Assembly: GCA_927797885.1 (NCBI GenBank)
Contig: OV696605.1
Span: 2,889,157-2,953,156 of the forward strand
Length of the DNA stretch: 64,000 bases
DNA from: Gloeomargaritales cyanobacterium VI4D9
GTDB taxonomy: Bacteria > Cyanobacteriota > Cyanobacteriia > Gloeomargaritales > Gloeomargaritaceae
Direction of reading: 5' to 3'
Part shown: one piece after another, positions 35,873 to 46,429 of the stretch
Numbering within the stretch: position 1 is the stretch's first letter
Layout: the number at the start of each line of letters is the position of its first letter
Made by a program: the position numbers and the translations under genes
The notes under the pieces: generated by a model
Databases searched by the model: none
What the model was told of the DNA's origin: nothing
What the model saw: only the letters and a program-made list of their open reading frames with translations

Positions 35873-35898
35873 CGAAACTCCTGAGTTGAAGAGAGCTT

Positions 35899-37359
35899 AT
35901 GGTATCTACGCCCCTACCGACCAAGGAATCCGCCCTGGATCAACTGGTCAGCCGCCCTTACCCGTATGGTTTTGTGACCCCCATCGAAGCGGATGTGATT
36001 CCCCGGGGGCTGAATGAGGATGTGATCCGGTTGATTTCCGCCAAAAAACGGGAGCCGGAGTTTATGCTGGAGTTTCGCCTGCGTGCCTATCGCCATTGGT
36101 TGACGATGCCGGTACCGACGTGGGCACAGGTGCATTACCCACCCATTGACTACCAAAATATCATTTATTATTCGGCTCCCAAACCGAAGAAAAAGCTGGC
36201 AAGTTTGGATGAGGTTGACCCGGAATTATTGGAAACTTTTGAAAAGTTGGGCATTCCTTTGACGGAGCAAAAACGCCTGAGCAATGTGGCGGTGGATGCC
36301 ATCTTTGACAGCGTTTCTGTGGCAACCACTTTTAAGAAAGATTTAGCCAAATATGGGGTGATTTTTTGCTCCATGTCGGAAGCCCTGCAAGAACACCCGG
36401 AACTGGTGAAAAAATACCTAGGTTCAGTAGTTCCAATTGGGGATAATTACTATGCGGCATTGAACTCTGCCGTATTTAGTGATGGGTCGTTTGTGTATAT
36501 TCCGCCAGGGGTGCGCTGTCCCTTGGAATTATCCACCTATTTTCGGATTAATAATGGGGAATCGGGGCAGTTTGAACGCACCCTGATTGTGGCGGATCGG
36601 GACAGTTATGTGAGCTATTTGGAAGGCTGTACTGCTCCCATGTACGACACCAATCAACTGCACGCCGCCGTGGTGGAATTGGTGGCTTTAGATAATGCGG
36701 AAATTAAATACTCCACGGTGCAAAATTGGTACGCTGGAGATAAGGACGGCAAGGGTGGCATTTACAATTTTGTCACCAAGCGAGGGTTGTGCCAGGGTCA
36801 TCATTCCAAAATTTCTTGGACACAGGTGGAAACCGGTTCAGCGATTACTTGGAAATATCCGAGTTGTGTGCTGGCGGGGGATCATTCCATCGGGGAATTT
36901 TACTCTGTGGCTTTGACCAACTATTACCAACAGGCGGATACGGGGAGCAAGATGGTGCACGTGGGTCGGCATACCCGCTCCCGGATTGTTTCCAAGGGGA
37001 TTTCGGCGGGGCATTCGCAGAATACCTACCGGGGGTTGGTGCGGGTGAACCCCAAGGCGCAGGATGCCCGTAATTACACCCAATGCGATTCCCTGCTGAT
37101 TGGTCACCATTCCCAAGTCAATACGGTGCCGGTGATTCAGGTGCAAAATCCCACCGCCCGGGTGGAGCATGAAGCTTCAACGTCCAAAATTGGGGAAGAG
37201 CAATTGTTCTACTGCCAACAACGGGGTTTGGGCATGGAAGAGGCGGTGGCGATGATGATCAGCGGCTTTTGTCGGGATGTGTTTAACCAACTGCCGATGG
37301 AATTTGCGGTGGAAGCGGATCGTTTGCTGAGCCTCAAACTCGAAGGCACAGTGGGGTAA
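35899..37359 (+). CDS. sufB: Fe-S cluster assembly protein SufB
   Basis: 486 residues, the scaffold subunit of SufBCD on which Fe-S clusters form. Conserved blocks include [41 protein letters not shown] and [20 protein letters not shown]; the cluster-region Cys and Glu are present. GAGAG precedes the ATG. sufC, sufD and sufS, which normally follow, are absent: recG converges 60 bases behind. Confidence 0.97.
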   Translation: MVSTPLPTKESALDQLVSRPYPYGFVTPIEADVIPRGLNEDVIRLISAKKREPEFMLEFRLRAYRHWLTMPVPTWAQVHYPPIDYQNIIYYSAPKPKKKLASLDEVDPELLETFEKLGIPLTEQKRLSNVAVDAIFDSVSVATTFKKDLAKYGVIFCSMSEALQEHPELVKKYLGSVVPIGDNYYAALNSAVFSDGSFVYIPPGVRCPLELSTYFRINNGESGQFERTLIVADRDSYVSYLEGCTAPMYDTNQLHAAVVELVALDNAEIKYSTVQNWYAGDKDGKGGIYNFVTKRGLCQGHHSKISWTQVETGSAITWKYPSCVLAGDHSIGEFYSVALTNYYQQADTGSKMVHVGRHTRSRIVSKGISAGHSQNTYRGLVRVNPKAQDARNYTQCDSLLIGHHSQVNTVPVIQVQNPTARVEHEASTSKIGEEQLFYCQQRGLGMEEAVAMMISGFCRDVFNQLPMEFAVEADRLLSLKLEGTVG

Positions 37360-37419
37360 TCGGTTGCTTGATTGCCCTGCGTTCAATTTAGCTGGAATAT
37401 AGCTGAATTTAGCTTAAGG

Positions 37420-39813
37420 TTAACTCAGCACGACCCGCCCGGTGAGTCGTTCCAGCCGTTGGTGTAATTCCCGTTGTAATTGCGGGTAATTGCTTAAATC
37501 GGGGTTCTTTCCCATTAACTGTTCGGCGGCGTGGCGAGCGGTTTCTAAAATGTCTTGGTCTTCGATTAAACTGGCTAAAGCTAGGTCAGGTAATCCCGCT
37601 TGGCGAGTGCCTAAAATTTCGCCGGGTCCCCGCAAACGTAAATCCATTTCGGCGATGAAAAAACCGTCCTGGGATTGGGTTAAAACATTCAATCGTTGTT
37701 GGGTATCTTCCCCTTTCCCCTGGGTGACCAATAGACAGTAAGATTGATGAGAACCCCGCCCCACCCGTCCCCGCAGTTGATGGAGTTGGGCGAGACCAAA
37801 CCGCTCCGCATTTTCGATCAACATCACCGTCGCATTGGGGACATCCACCCCCACTTCCACTACGGTTGTGGAGACTAAAATTTGGGTTTCCCCATCCCGA
37901 AATGACCTGAGCGCCGCATCTTTTTCTGCCGCAGATTGTCGCCCGTGTAGGAGTCCCAACCGACAGCCTTTGAAGGTCATTTCTTGGAGTTTTTGATATT
38001 CCGCAATAGCGGCTTTGGCTTCTAATTTTTCCGACTCTTCAATCAGGGGCAAAATAATATAGGCTTGTCGTCCTTGCACAATTTCTCGACGGATTAAATC
38101 GTAGGCAAAATGCCTTTGACTGGCGGGAATCACGGTGGTTTGAATGGCTTGTCGCCCTGGGGGGAGTTCATCAATTTGACTGACATCTAAATCCCCATGA
38201 ATGGTTAACGCTAGGGTGCGGGGAATGGGGGTCGCCGTCATGGTTAAAACGTGGGGTTCCATGCCCTTTTGCTGTAAAAGAGAACGCTGATTCACCCCGA
38301 AACGGTGCTGTTCATCAATGACGACCAAACCCAAACGATGGAAATTCACATCCTCTTGAATCAAGGCATGGGTACCGATGACCAAAGGCACTTCACCGGT
38401 GGATAATTGGGCTAAAATTTGCCGCCGTTGGCTGGCTTTCGTTGCACCCGTGAGCAATTCCACTGGAATATGTAAGGGCGTGAGCCAGTGAAGCAATTTT
38501 TGATAATGTTGCTCAGCCAGGACTTCCGTCGGAGCCATCAACGCCGCCTGGTAACCCGCTTCAATCGCCGCCAACATCGCCATTACCGCCACCACGGTTT
38601 TGCCCGAACCCACATCCCCCTGTACCAACCGTTGCATGGGTTGGGGCTGTTGCAAATCATGCAGAATTTCCTGCACCACCCGCTCCTGGGCACCCGTGAG
38701 TTGAAAGGGCAGTTGCGCCCGAAATTGTTGGAGTAATTTGCCCTCGGCGCACACCACCGGACTGGCATGACGGCGATTTTGGTACCGACGTTGCAAAAAA
38801 CTTAATTGGAGATAAAACAATTCATCAAACACCAAACGGGTGCGGGCACGTTTTAATTCCTCACTATATTGGGGGGCGTGAATCCCCCGATAGGCAGTTC
38901 CCAAATCCACGAGATGGTGTTGTTTTTTTAAGGATTCCGGTAAGGGGTCAGTCCAGGATTTCACCAGCGGCAAAACCCCATGAATCGCTTGCCGTACCCA
39001 ACTGGCTTTCAGGTCACTTTTGAGGGCATAAACCGGGATAATTTTTCCCCCGGATTCCGATTCTTCATCAATGATTTGAATGGATGGCTCGGTTAACGTT
39101 TTACTAAATTTAGTTTCTTTTACCAGCCCGGAGATTGCCACTAAAGCCCCGGTTGGATAATTTTTTCTTTGTTGTTCTTGCCAGGCTTTATTCGCATAGC
39201 GTTTGCCCATGTAGTAACGATTAATTTTCATCCGTCCAGAGCGGTCAGCGACCCACCATTCGGCAATGGTTAACTGGGGATTTTTGGGGCTGGTAAAACA
39301 GCGAAAACTGCGGATGGTGGCTATCACCGTCACCGTACTACCGGGTTGCAAATCTTTGATTAATAACCGCTGGGAATAATCCACATAACTGCGGGGGTAG
39401 TAGCGCAACACATCCCCCAGGGTATTTAAGCCCAACTGGTACAAAACTTTTTTTTGCTGGGGTTTGAGAATTGCCAATTCCCGAATGGGGGTCGCTTCCG
39501 TAGGGGGGGGCGGCGGGGTTTCCTGCACCCGGGGGGACGGGGTTCCGGGAGGGCGCACCTGGGGGACAAGGGCGGCAATCCGTTGCACCAGGGCTTCCCG
39601 TTGGTCATGGGTCAACTGGGGGTAGTGGCGCAATTCCGCCAAGAGTACCTGCCACTGGTTGATCGCTGGCTTGGGCAACCAATCCAGAGCCACCAAGCTC
39701 ATCTGCTCCAGGAGAAATTCATAAAAAAAGCAATGCTGACCCTGTAGGTTGGGATAACCCTCATCCCGCTCCCACGCCAACGCCTTGCCGACCCGTACTG
39801 CATCCCATGTCAT
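37420..39813 (-). CDS. recG: ATP-dependent DNA helicase RecG
   Basis: 797 residues. RecG reverses stalled forks and branch-migrates Holliday junctions. After a cyanobacterial N-terminal extension of about 125 residues come the wedge/OB domain, Walker A (GDVGSGKTVVA), DEQH box (VVIDEQHRFGV), the TATPIPRT motif III and helicase motifs V-VI (VGVDVPNATVM, QLRGRVGRG). All motifs are intact. It is divergent from yidC. Confidence 0.96.
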   Translation of the reverse strand: MTWDAVRVGKALAWERDEGYPNLQGQHCFFYEFLLEQMSLVALDWLPKPAINQWQVLLAELRHYPQLTHDQREALVQRIAALVPQVRPPGTPSPRVQETPPPPPTEATPIRELAILKPQQKKVLYQLGLNTLGDVLRYYPRSYVDYSQRLLIKDLQPGSTVTVIATIRSFRCFTSPKNPQLTIAEWWVADRSGRMKINRYYMGKRYANKAWQEQQRKNYPTGALVAISGLVKETKFSKTLTEPSIQIIDEESESGGKIIPVYALKSDLKASWVRQAIHGVLPLVKSWTDPLPESLKKQHHLVDLGTAYRGIHAPQYSEELKRARTRLVFDELFYLQLSFLQRRYQNRRHASPVVCAEGKLLQQFRAQLPFQLTGAQERVVQEILHDLQQPQPMQRLVQGDVGSGKTVVAVMAMLAAIEAGYQAALMAPTEVLAEQHYQKLLHWLTPLHIPVELLTGATKASQRRQILAQLSTGEVPLVIGTHALIQEDVNFHRLGLVVIDEQHRFGVNQRSLLQQKGMEPHVLTMTATPIPRTLALTIHGDLDVSQIDELPPGRQAIQTTVIPASQRHFAYDLIRREIVQGRQAYIILPLIEESEKLEAKAAIAEYQKLQEMTFKGCRLGLLHGRQSAAEKDAALRSFRDGETQILVSTTVVEVGVDVPNATVMLIENAERFGLAQLHQLRGRVGRGSHQSYCLLVTQGKGEDTQQRLNVLTQSQDGFFIAEMDLRLRGPGEILGTRQAGLPDLALASLIEDQDILETARHAAEQLMGKNPDLSNYPQLQRELHQRLERLTGRVVLS

Positions 39814-39884
39814 AGTTCCAGTTTAGCCACCAAAGGCGGGCAACACAGGCTAATATCAGAAGGAAGCCATTGGGACGTTGACGT

Positions 39885-41027
39885 ATGGACTTGTTCGGCA
39901 CGAACTTTCTTTCTAATAATCTGATGCTCCCCATCCTGGATTTTTTCTACGGGGTGGTACCGAGCTACGGGCTGGCGATTGTTGCCCTCACCCTGGTCGT
40001 GCGGGCGGCTTTGGCTCCCGTCAGTGCCGGACAAATTCGCAATATGCGCCAAATGAAGGTCGCTCAACCAGTGATGCAAAAACGGGTCAAAGAAATTCAG
40101 GAACGCTACAAAAATGACCCGGCAAAACAACAGGAAGAAATGGCAAAAGTCTATCAGGAATTTGGGAATCCCCTCGCCGGTTGTTTACCATTAATTTTGC
40201 AATTACCCATCCTGTTTGCCCTATTTGCCACCCTGCGGGGTTCACCATTTGCGGACGTTTCTTACCCAGTGGAATTGGAAATTGTGCCTCGGGATCAGGT
40301 GGTGCAATCCCAACCGATTAACGCCCAAACCCACAATATCTATGTGCAACCGGGTCTGCATTATGCCATTGGTGCGGTGAGTACGGCGGGGAATAAATTG
40401 CATGAGGGGGATGAAACGCTATTAGATTTTCGCACCCCAGATGGACGCAGTTTAGGGAGCATTTTACAAGAGGTAAATAATCCCAATGTCACGCCCCATT
40501 GGACGGTGAAAAGTGGGGCAGAATTGGTGGAATTAACTACAGAAAATGGGGAAACTAAGCTCAAAGCCCTGCATACTGGTAAGGTGTCGCTCACGGGAGT
40601 GGTACCGGGTTTAGCCGCCAATGAAGGGTTTTTATTCATCTCTGCCCTGGGGCGGGTAGGAGCGATGGACAGCAACGGCATGATCCATTGGGATACGGTG
40701 ATTTTGGTGTTGATTTTCGCCGCCAGTACCTACGCCAGCCAAATGATTACCAACCAGGGGGATACGGTTAAAAATCCCCAGCAGGATCAGGTGAATAAAT
40801 CGTTACCGTTAATTTTCGCCGTCATGTTCCTGTTTTTCCCCTTGCCCGCCGGGGTGTTGATGTACATGGTGATTGCCAACGTATTTCAAACGGTGCAAAC
40901 CTTCATCCTCTCTCGGGAACCCCTACCCGAAAATCTACAAAAGATTCTGGATGCTCAGCAAAAAACGGTGACGACCCAGGCGGAAACCCTGCCGTTTGAA
41001 CGCAATCGCCCTAAGAAGAAAGCCTAA
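39885..41027 (+). CDS. yidC: Membrane protein insertase YidC/Oxa1
   Basis: 380 residues. This inserts membrane proteins, including thylakoid and photosystem subunits. The first helix follows FGTNFLSNNLMLPILDFFYG; the conserved Arg of the hydrophilic groove is in VVRAALAPVSAGQIRNM. The insert of about 110 residues between helices 2 and 3 (about 125-255) is typical of cyanobacterial YidC. Its 3' end overlaps the glycosyltransferase gene tail to tail by 17 bases. Confidence 0.94.
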   Translation: MDLFGTNFLSNNLMLPILDFFYGVVPSYGLAIVALTLVVRAALAPVSAGQIRNMRQMKVAQPVMQKRVKEIQERYKNDPAKQQEEMAKVYQEFGNPLAGCLPLILQLPILFALFATLRGSPFADVSYPVELEIVPRDQVVQSQPINAQTHNIYVQPGLHYAIGAVSTAGNKLHEGDETLLDFRTPDGRSLGSILQEVNNPNVTPHWTVKSGAELVELTTENGETKLKALHTGKVSLTGVVPGLAANEGFLFISALGRVGAMDSNGMIHWDTVILVLIFAASTYASQMITNQGDTVKNPQQDQVNKSLPLIFAVMFLFFPLPAGVLMYMVIANVFQTVQTFILSREPLPENLQKILDAQQKTVTTQAETLPFERNRPKKKA

Positions 41028-42255
41028 CCCGATGCTTTTCCATAAGGGACTGATACAGTTCTAAATGCTGTTGCACCACGACGGGGAGGCTGAAGCACCG
41101 CTCTACCTTGTGACGGGCATGGTGTCCCAGTTCTGCACCCTGGCGCAACACCCACCCAATCCCTGCCGCCAAATCCTGTGGGTCAAAGGCTTGGGCAAGA
41201 TACCCACTCACCTGATGATCCACAATGTCCTGCACCCCTGTCCCGGCAAAAGCCACCACCGGCGTACCACAAGCCATTGCCTCACTCGCCACCTGTCCAA
41301 AGGCTTCCTGACGGGAGGGTACAACCATGACATCGGCGCAACTGTAGGCTAATGCCAACGCCACATCATCGGTGAGGGAACCCAGGCAGTGTACGGGTAA
41401 TTCCGCCAATCCGGGGGCTTGCTCTTGACCAAAAATTACCCAGAGAATCTCATTTTTATCATCCTGATCCTGCAATATCTGGGCGGTTTTGCAGAGCAAA
41501 TCCCAACCCTTATGCGGTTCTTTGAGAAAACTCACCCCGCCCGCCAAAACAATTTTTTTCTCCGGTGGTAATTGCCAAATTTGCCGAGCGATTGGCTTAG
41601 GAATGATTCGGTAACGGTGGGTATCCAATCCATTGGGGATAATTTTAATATCACAATGCCCTAATAGAGGACTACGTTTAACTTGATTTGCCAACCAAGT
41701 ACTCGGAGTAATAATTGTGGGGTGAAAATTACGCCACGCTCTTTGTTTACGTTGCCAAACCTGGCGGGACAAGTCATTTTTTTGTGAACTATATAATTGA
41801 GGACAACAGCCGCATTGGGTCATAAATAAATCACAACCTTGGGTATAGTGACAGCCGCCAGTAATTGCCCACATATCTTGTAATGTCCAGGCGACTGGTT
41901 TCGCAGTGAGTTTGGGCAATGCTTCCAGGATTAAAAGCCGAGTGATCCAATGAATGTGTAAAATATCAAACTGGAAATTTTTGATTTTTGCTGGAACGAA
42001 ATTGGGCACCCAATGGGCAGAAAATGCCCGCTCTCGTTGGGGATAAGCATTTAACGACCATTGATCGGCGATGGCTCGCACGCGTCTCACCAGCCGGGGT
42101 TCCTGATAGATATGAATCGTGGGGTCTTGGCTCTTCTTTTGTAAGACTAATTGTTGGGAATTAACCCCAGATTTGAGTAACCCTTGGTGTAAGCGGTAAC
42201 TCGCCCGTGCCGCCCCCCCAACCGTGTCATAGGTATTCAAGTGGAGAATATTCAT
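41011..42255 (-). CDS. Glycosyltransferase family 4 (GT-B)
   Basis: 414 residues. N-terminal MNILHLNTYDTVGGAARASYRLHQGL is the acceptor-domain start typical of GT4. The donor-site region reads CADVMVVPSRQEAFGQVASEAMACGTPVVAF with the E-x7-E motif. Nucleotide sugar and acceptor unknown; exopolysaccharide or glycolipid synthesis is the usual role. It is 26 bases ahead of the divinyl reductase stop on the same strand. Confidence 0.88.
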   Translation of the reverse strand: MNILHLNTYDTVGGAARASYRLHQGLLKSGVNSQQLVLQKKSQDPTIHIYQEPRLVRRVRAIADQWSLNAYPQRERAFSAHWVPNFVPAKIKNFQFDILHIHWITRLLILEALPKLTAKPVAWTLQDMWAITGGCHYTQGCDLFMTQCGCCPQLYSSQKNDLSRQVWQRKQRAWRNFHPTIITPSTWLANQVKRSPLLGHCDIKIIPNGLDTHRYRIIPKPIARQIWQLPPEKKIVLAGGVSFLKEPHKGWDLLCKTAQILQDQDDKNEILWVIFGQEQAPGLAELPVHCLGSLTDDVALALAYSCADVMVVPSRQEAFGQVASEAMACGTPVVAFAGTGVQDIVDHQVSGYLAQAFDPQDLAAGIGWVLRQGAELGHHARHKVERCFSLPVVVQQHLELYQSLMEKHRVRLSS

Positions 42256-42281
42256 ATCAATTGTTAGAAATTTTGGTTTTT

Positions 42282-43469
42282 TTAATCCTTGGGCAAATGA
42301 TATTGGCTGACAATTTTTTTAGCAAATTCCGGGACATGACTGGCTAATTTTTGGGGATAATTCCGCCGGACATAGAGATAATTGCGTGTGAAATGGGAAT
42401 CAATGGAAAAACGGGCATATTCTAACCCTTTGGGACCCAATTTTTCAATCACCACCCCCATCAAACGAGCCGCCCACATCGGTAACGTTACCCCTCCGTC
42501 ATAGGCAGGAATGCTTTGCTGAACCGCCTGATGCCGTTGCCCTTGACTCATCACCGGTTGGATTTCTAATTCATCCCGAACTAAATCCAGCATCGCCTGT
42601 CCCCGTTCATTGCGTACCACCAACCATTGCCAACCCAAAGGCGCACCCATATAGCCAACCACTAAATCCGCCAACCCATTCACATAATCAAAACAACTCA
42701 AACAAGACGGAGCAAAAATATCTTTTAATTCCCGGGTATTTAACCCAAAAAATGGCACTTTTTCGATGGAACTATCCTCGTGTTTAAAATGCACTTGATA
42801 ATCCTGCATAAATTCATAGTGAACCACCGTTTCAGGTGAACGACTCGTGGTTTCCAAAAACTTTTGTAATCCGGCACGGGGCACATTATCCACACAGGGC
42901 GTACCCAAAACATAGAGTTTTTCTAAACCCAAATGTTTTTCCACCGCCCGCAGGGCTTGAATTTGACATCCTACCCCAATGACCAATAATCGCCGCATTC
43001 CAGACCGTTCAATTTCATCTAGGAGATTCAAATTGGGAGACAACGTGGGTTTATTCACCCGGGCGGCGAATACTTCTGCTGGCGTGCGGGCTAATACCGG
43101 TTGCGGTTGCCAACGATCAGACGGGGAATTTTGCACACAAACGACCCCTTCCACCCACCCAGCCTTAAGCATTTGCGTGGCAATTGTCGTAACAATACCT
43201 GTCCATTGGGCACCCGGAATAGGTTGTTTTTTACGGGCAACCACCATTTTTTGATGCACCCCAAAATAACATTCATCTTCTTGGGCAATATCCCTTTTTC
43301 GCCCATGAGTTTGCGTTTCGAGGGTATTAAATTGTTGATGCAAAAAAGCACAGGCGGATTTGACGTAGTGAATATAGGAAGTGTCGCATAATCCACACTC
43401 ACTGCACAGGGCTTTAGCCGGTTTCGGGCTGGTCGGCTTTAGGGGACGGGCTTTATGATGAGCCGCCAT
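42282..43469 (-). CDS. bciB: Divinyl (proto)chlorophyllide 8-vinyl reductase, BciB/Slr1923 type
   Basis: 395 residues of the F420-hydrogenase beta-subunit (FrhB/HCAR) family, using ferredoxin electrons, FAD and 4Fe-4S clusters. The N-terminal Cys cluster CSECGLCDTSYIHYVKSAC and later CLSCFDYVN are cluster ligands. VIGVGCQIQALRAVEKHLG and YVLGTPCVDN are family motifs. It is close to Slr1923, which reduces the 8-vinyl group in chlorophyll synthesis; 7-hydroxymethyl-chlorophyll reductase is a related alternative, less likely here. It feeds the same pathway as chlG. Confidence 0.9.
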   Translation of the reverse strand: MAAHHKARPLKPTSPKPAKALCSECGLCDTSYIHYVKSACAFLHQQFNTLETQTHGRKRDIAQEDECYFGVHQKMVVARKKQPIPGAQWTGIVTTIATQMLKAGWVEGVVCVQNSPSDRWQPQPVLARTPAEVFAARVNKPTLSPNLNLLDEIERSGMRRLLVIGVGCQIQALRAVEKHLGLEKLYVLGTPCVDNVPRAGLQKFLETTSRSPETVVHYEFMQDYQVHFKHEDSSIEKVPFFGLNTRELKDIFAPSCLSCFDYVNGLADLVVGYMGAPLGWQWLVVRNERGQAMLDLVRDELEIQPVMSQGQRHQAVQQSIPAYDGGVTLPMWAARLMGVVIEKLGPKGLEYARFSIDSHFTRNYLYVRRNYPQKLASHVPEFAKKIVSQYHLPKD

Positions 43470-43647
43470 AGACTCTCAATGGAACCACCTCCTATACTGT
43501 AACGGTAAAACGCCCCCGATGCCAGCAACTTCAACGGGAATTTGGCTGTGATATACTTAGTCATACGCTCGGATACTAAACTTGTAAATCTTTGATATGC
43601 GCTGACCTCACATAACATCAACTTCATCATTATTGAGGTTCCAGCCC

Positions 43648-44415
43648 ATGAAATACACCCATCTACTATTAGCTTTAGGCATCGGCATGATTCCCCATTT
43701 GCTCAAACCGGATGTAACGTGGGCGGGGGGATTTACGCAACCTGAAGGTGCCGCTTTTGTGAGTACCACTTTTCGGACTTTGGAAAGTCGTACTTTTGAA
43801 AAATTAGAAGTAGAAGCCTATGCGGAATATGGCTTAAAAGATAATCTCACGCTCATTTTCAAAGTGCCGTACCAATGGATTAGCGACGACCAATTTAATC
43901 CTAAACGCACCAACAGTGGTTTTTTTGATGGTGAAATTGGCATTCGTTGGCGATTTACCCAAGACCCTCTGTTAGCGGCATCTTTGCAAGTGACACCCAT
44001 TATTCCTTTGGGGTATGACCCGAATGCCCCTCTGCCCCTGTCCCGAGGTGGTGTTGGTTTGGATATTCGGGTACCGGTGAGTCGCTCTTTCCCGGTAGGC
44101 AATCGGTGGGGATATTGGACGGTCGAAGTGGGTTATCGCCCTTATTTTAGTAACCGTTCTGATGAATTTCGCACCTTTGCAGAAGTGGCAATTCCGGTTA
44201 CCGACCGGCTCGATGTGGCGGCGCAAATTGATAGCATCATCGGCACCCAAGACCCAGAAGCAAATTTTACCAAAGTGGTGGGTCAATTTCGCATCAAAGC
44301 AACGGATTTAGTTCGAGTCGTACCAGGAGCCTATAAACAAATTGATGGACCAGGTTATGGCTTTGAATTGGGTTTGTGGTTTACGTTTGGCGGTGCGGTA
44401 GCGACAGGAAAATAA
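43648..44415 (+). CDS. Secreted beta-barrel-like protein, unknown function
   Basis: 255 residues from the ATG at 43648 (GAGG 10 bases ahead; an in-frame TTG at 43633 is weaker). A signal peptide (LLLALGIGMIPHLLKPDVTWAGG) is followed by alternating hydrophobic/polar stretches (VEAYAEYGLKDNLTLIFKVP, GEIGIRWRFTQDPLLAASLQ) and an aromatic end, FELGLWFTFGG. It resembles outer-membrane barrels of the phenol-degradation MetA-like transporter group, but I do not know the substrate. Its stop overlaps the start of the next gene (TAATG). Confidence 0.7.
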   Translation: MKYTHLLLALGIGMIPHLLKPDVTWAGGFTQPEGAAFVSTTFRTLESRTFEKLEVEAYAEYGLKDNLTLIFKVPYQWISDDQFNPKRTNSGFFDGEIGIRWRFTQDPLLAASLQVTPIIPLGYDPNAPLPLSRGGVGLDIRVPVSRSFPVGNRWGYWTVEVGYRPYFSNRSDEFRTFAEVAIPVTDRLDVAAQIDSIIGTQDPEANFTKVVGQFRIKATDLVRVVPGAYKQIDGPGYGFELGLWFTFGGAVATGK

Positions 44416-45758
44416 TGGGTATTCCGATTTCACGAAGGGCTTTATTATCAGGGGTAATTTCCCTATCTGTAACGGCAAAATTATCCCCCAAAATGCTGGC
44501 ACAATTTCCACGATTGCATGGAATTAACGCCTATTACCTGCTGGTAGAAAGCTATCGCAAGGTACAACAGCAACCACAACGCCCTGTTCAAGATGTGGTT
44601 AGGGACTATTTAGCCCAGGATTTACAGTTGCCCGAATTACGCCGTCGTAGTCAGATCAATGCCATCCGTTTTTGGGCATTTAATGACTATCCCGTGTCGG
44701 CTCCTGGCGTACCAGAGGGAAGTTTTGATGCGGCTCTTTGGTCAGCGCCGAACCAGGTCGTTCAGCCTGTTTTGAATATCCTAAACATCCTGGTTGAGCA
44801 GTTAAGCGAACTGGATTTTTACTTAATTCCTACCCTGGGAAATTATTGGCTATCCTATGGGGGCATTTTGCGCTATTTAGAGTGGGTCAAAGCCATACCA
44901 GCAGGCACTTGGTTAAATGCTTTTATGACCCTCCAAGACCAGGATAAATATCTAAAATATGGGGCAAATTTCTATTTGAATCCCCAGGTTGAGCAGTTGT
45001 TCCAAAATCATACCAGACAAGTTCTCAATGTGTTAAATAAATATCCTAAAGTTATCGCAATTGATATTCTCAATGAACCGAGGGGCAAGGGTGTTTATGC
45101 CCAGGAAAATCGTCCCGTAAAACCCAATGTACCGATGCAAAAAGTTGTGGCAGATTGGCTAGACCGTCAAGGGGGATTTATCCGCAAAACTATGAGCAAT
45201 TCGGTTCATATTACCTCTGGGGAAGAAGGCTGGCTTGCCCAACCCCCTAAATTGGCTTTAACCTACTTAAAATCCGAGCCACAAACCCACGAGGGAATTG
45301 ATTTAGCTGTCAATATGACCCGTCCAAATTTAACGATGGGAACCATTCATATGTACACCCATCCCGCCGCTGAATTGCAAAAGACCAGCCTAGCGGGTTT
45401 ACCGTTTACTGACCGGAGGGGGTGGGATTACCTCCTGCGTTCCGACCAGCCAGGGAGTTGGCAAAATTATCAAAAATTAGGGGATGAATGGTTGCGTTCC
45501 CGGGCGTTGGCGATGGGCAATAAACCTTGGTATTTAGGGGAATTGGGTTGGTGCCGACCCCGCAGTGATCAGGATAAACGTCCCTTATCCAATCGTGAAT
45601 TGCAGGATGACCGGATCACTCTATATCGCCACTGGACAAATTTAGCCTTCTCTTTGGGTGCAAAAGGGGTATTTTTGTGGTTATTAGATGGACTACAACA
45701 TCAGGATGAATTTTATGGCATGACCCGGGAGCAAATTCAACAGATATTTCCCGCTTAA
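44415..45758 (+). CDS. GH5-like glycoside hydrolase, secreted
   Basis: 447 residues. MGIPISRRALLSG resembles a twin-arginine or Sec signal. The rest has the (beta/alpha)8 glycosidase layout: INAIRFWAFNDYP, IAIDILNEPRG (acid/base Glu in NEP) and KPWYLGELGW (probable nucleophile Glu). This fits GH5 (cellulase/mannanase) enzymes, possibly acting on the cell's own polysaccharide. It shares TAATG with the barrel protein gene, so they are made together and may act at the cell surface. Confidence 0.8.
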   Translation: MGIPISRRALLSGVISLSVTAKLSPKMLAQFPRLHGINAYYLLVESYRKVQQQPQRPVQDVVRDYLAQDLQLPELRRRSQINAIRFWAFNDYPVSAPGVPEGSFDAALWSAPNQVVQPVLNILNILVEQLSELDFYLIPTLGNYWLSYGGILRYLEWVKAIPAGTWLNAFMTLQDQDKYLKYGANFYLNPQVEQLFQNHTRQVLNVLNKYPKVIAIDILNEPRGKGVYAQENRPVKPNVPMQKVVADWLDRQGGFIRKTMSNSVHITSGEEGWLAQPPKLALTYLKSEPQTHEGIDLAVNMTRPNLTMGTIHMYTHPAAELQKTSLAGLPFTDRRGWDYLLRSDQPGSWQNYQKLGDEWLRSRALAMGNKPWYLGELGWCRPRSDQDKRPLSNRELQDDRITLYRHWTNLAFSLGAKGVFLWLLDGLQHQDEFYGMTREQIQQIFPA

Positions 45759-45918
45759 AATGTGACCGAGAATCCTGCTATCCTAATTTTAATTGATAGT
45801 TTTTTATTAACAGTTTTTTTCCGGGACATCAGCCCTAAATTTAGTTTTGTAACTGCCCCAGGTAGCTAAGTCATGAAATCATCACGCTAAAATAGATGAA
45901 GAAACTTTAAGAAGTCTC

Positions 45919-46350
45919 ATGGCACCAGCATCCAGTTGGAAAATCAAGTTGCTTTACGATGGGGATTGCCCCCTGTGTCTGCGGGAAGTGGATTTTTTGC
46001 GTCGCCGGGATGGGGGACGGGGGTTGATTGCGTTTGTGGATATTGCCGCCCCGGACTACGATGGGACAGCCAACGCCGGGATTGACTTTGTGACAGCCAT
46101 GCGGGAAATTCATGCCATTACCGCCGACGGGCAGATAATCCGGGGGGTCGAGGTGTTTCGGCAAATTTATGCACTGCTGGGGTTGGGATGGGTGTATCGC
46201 TGGACACGTCTGCCGGGCATCAATCGGTTGGCAAATTGGCTGTACGGGCTGTGGGCAGAGCGACGGTTGGCATTGACGGGCAGACCAGATATACTTACAT
46301 TAGCGGCACAACGCTGTACTAATGGTCGCTGTAAACGTTCTGCGATTTGA
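45919..46350 (+). CDS. DCC-family thiol-disulfide oxidoreductase-like protein (DUF393)
   Basis: 143 residues. LLYDGDCPLCLREVDFL has the DGDCPLC (DxxCxxC) motif of the family, at about 12-18. GVEVFRQIYALLGLGW is the second conserved block. Thioredoxin-like redox activity is predicted but the partner is unknown. It is a single gene; TAAAAT at 45889-45894 may be its -10 box. Confidence 0.9.
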   Translation: MAPASSWKIKLLYDGDCPLCLREVDFLRRRDGGRGLIAFVDIAAPDYDGTANAGIDFVTAMREIHAITADGQIIRGVEVFRQIYALLGLGWVYRWTRLPGINRLANWLYGLWAERRLALTGRPDILTLAAQRCTNGRCKRSAI

Positions 46351-46429
46351 AGGTTCCAATAGTAATTGATAACGTGGTGAACTCTGGAGTGATTAGAGAA
46401 AAATACTATCCCTTTCGGATCAATCAACC

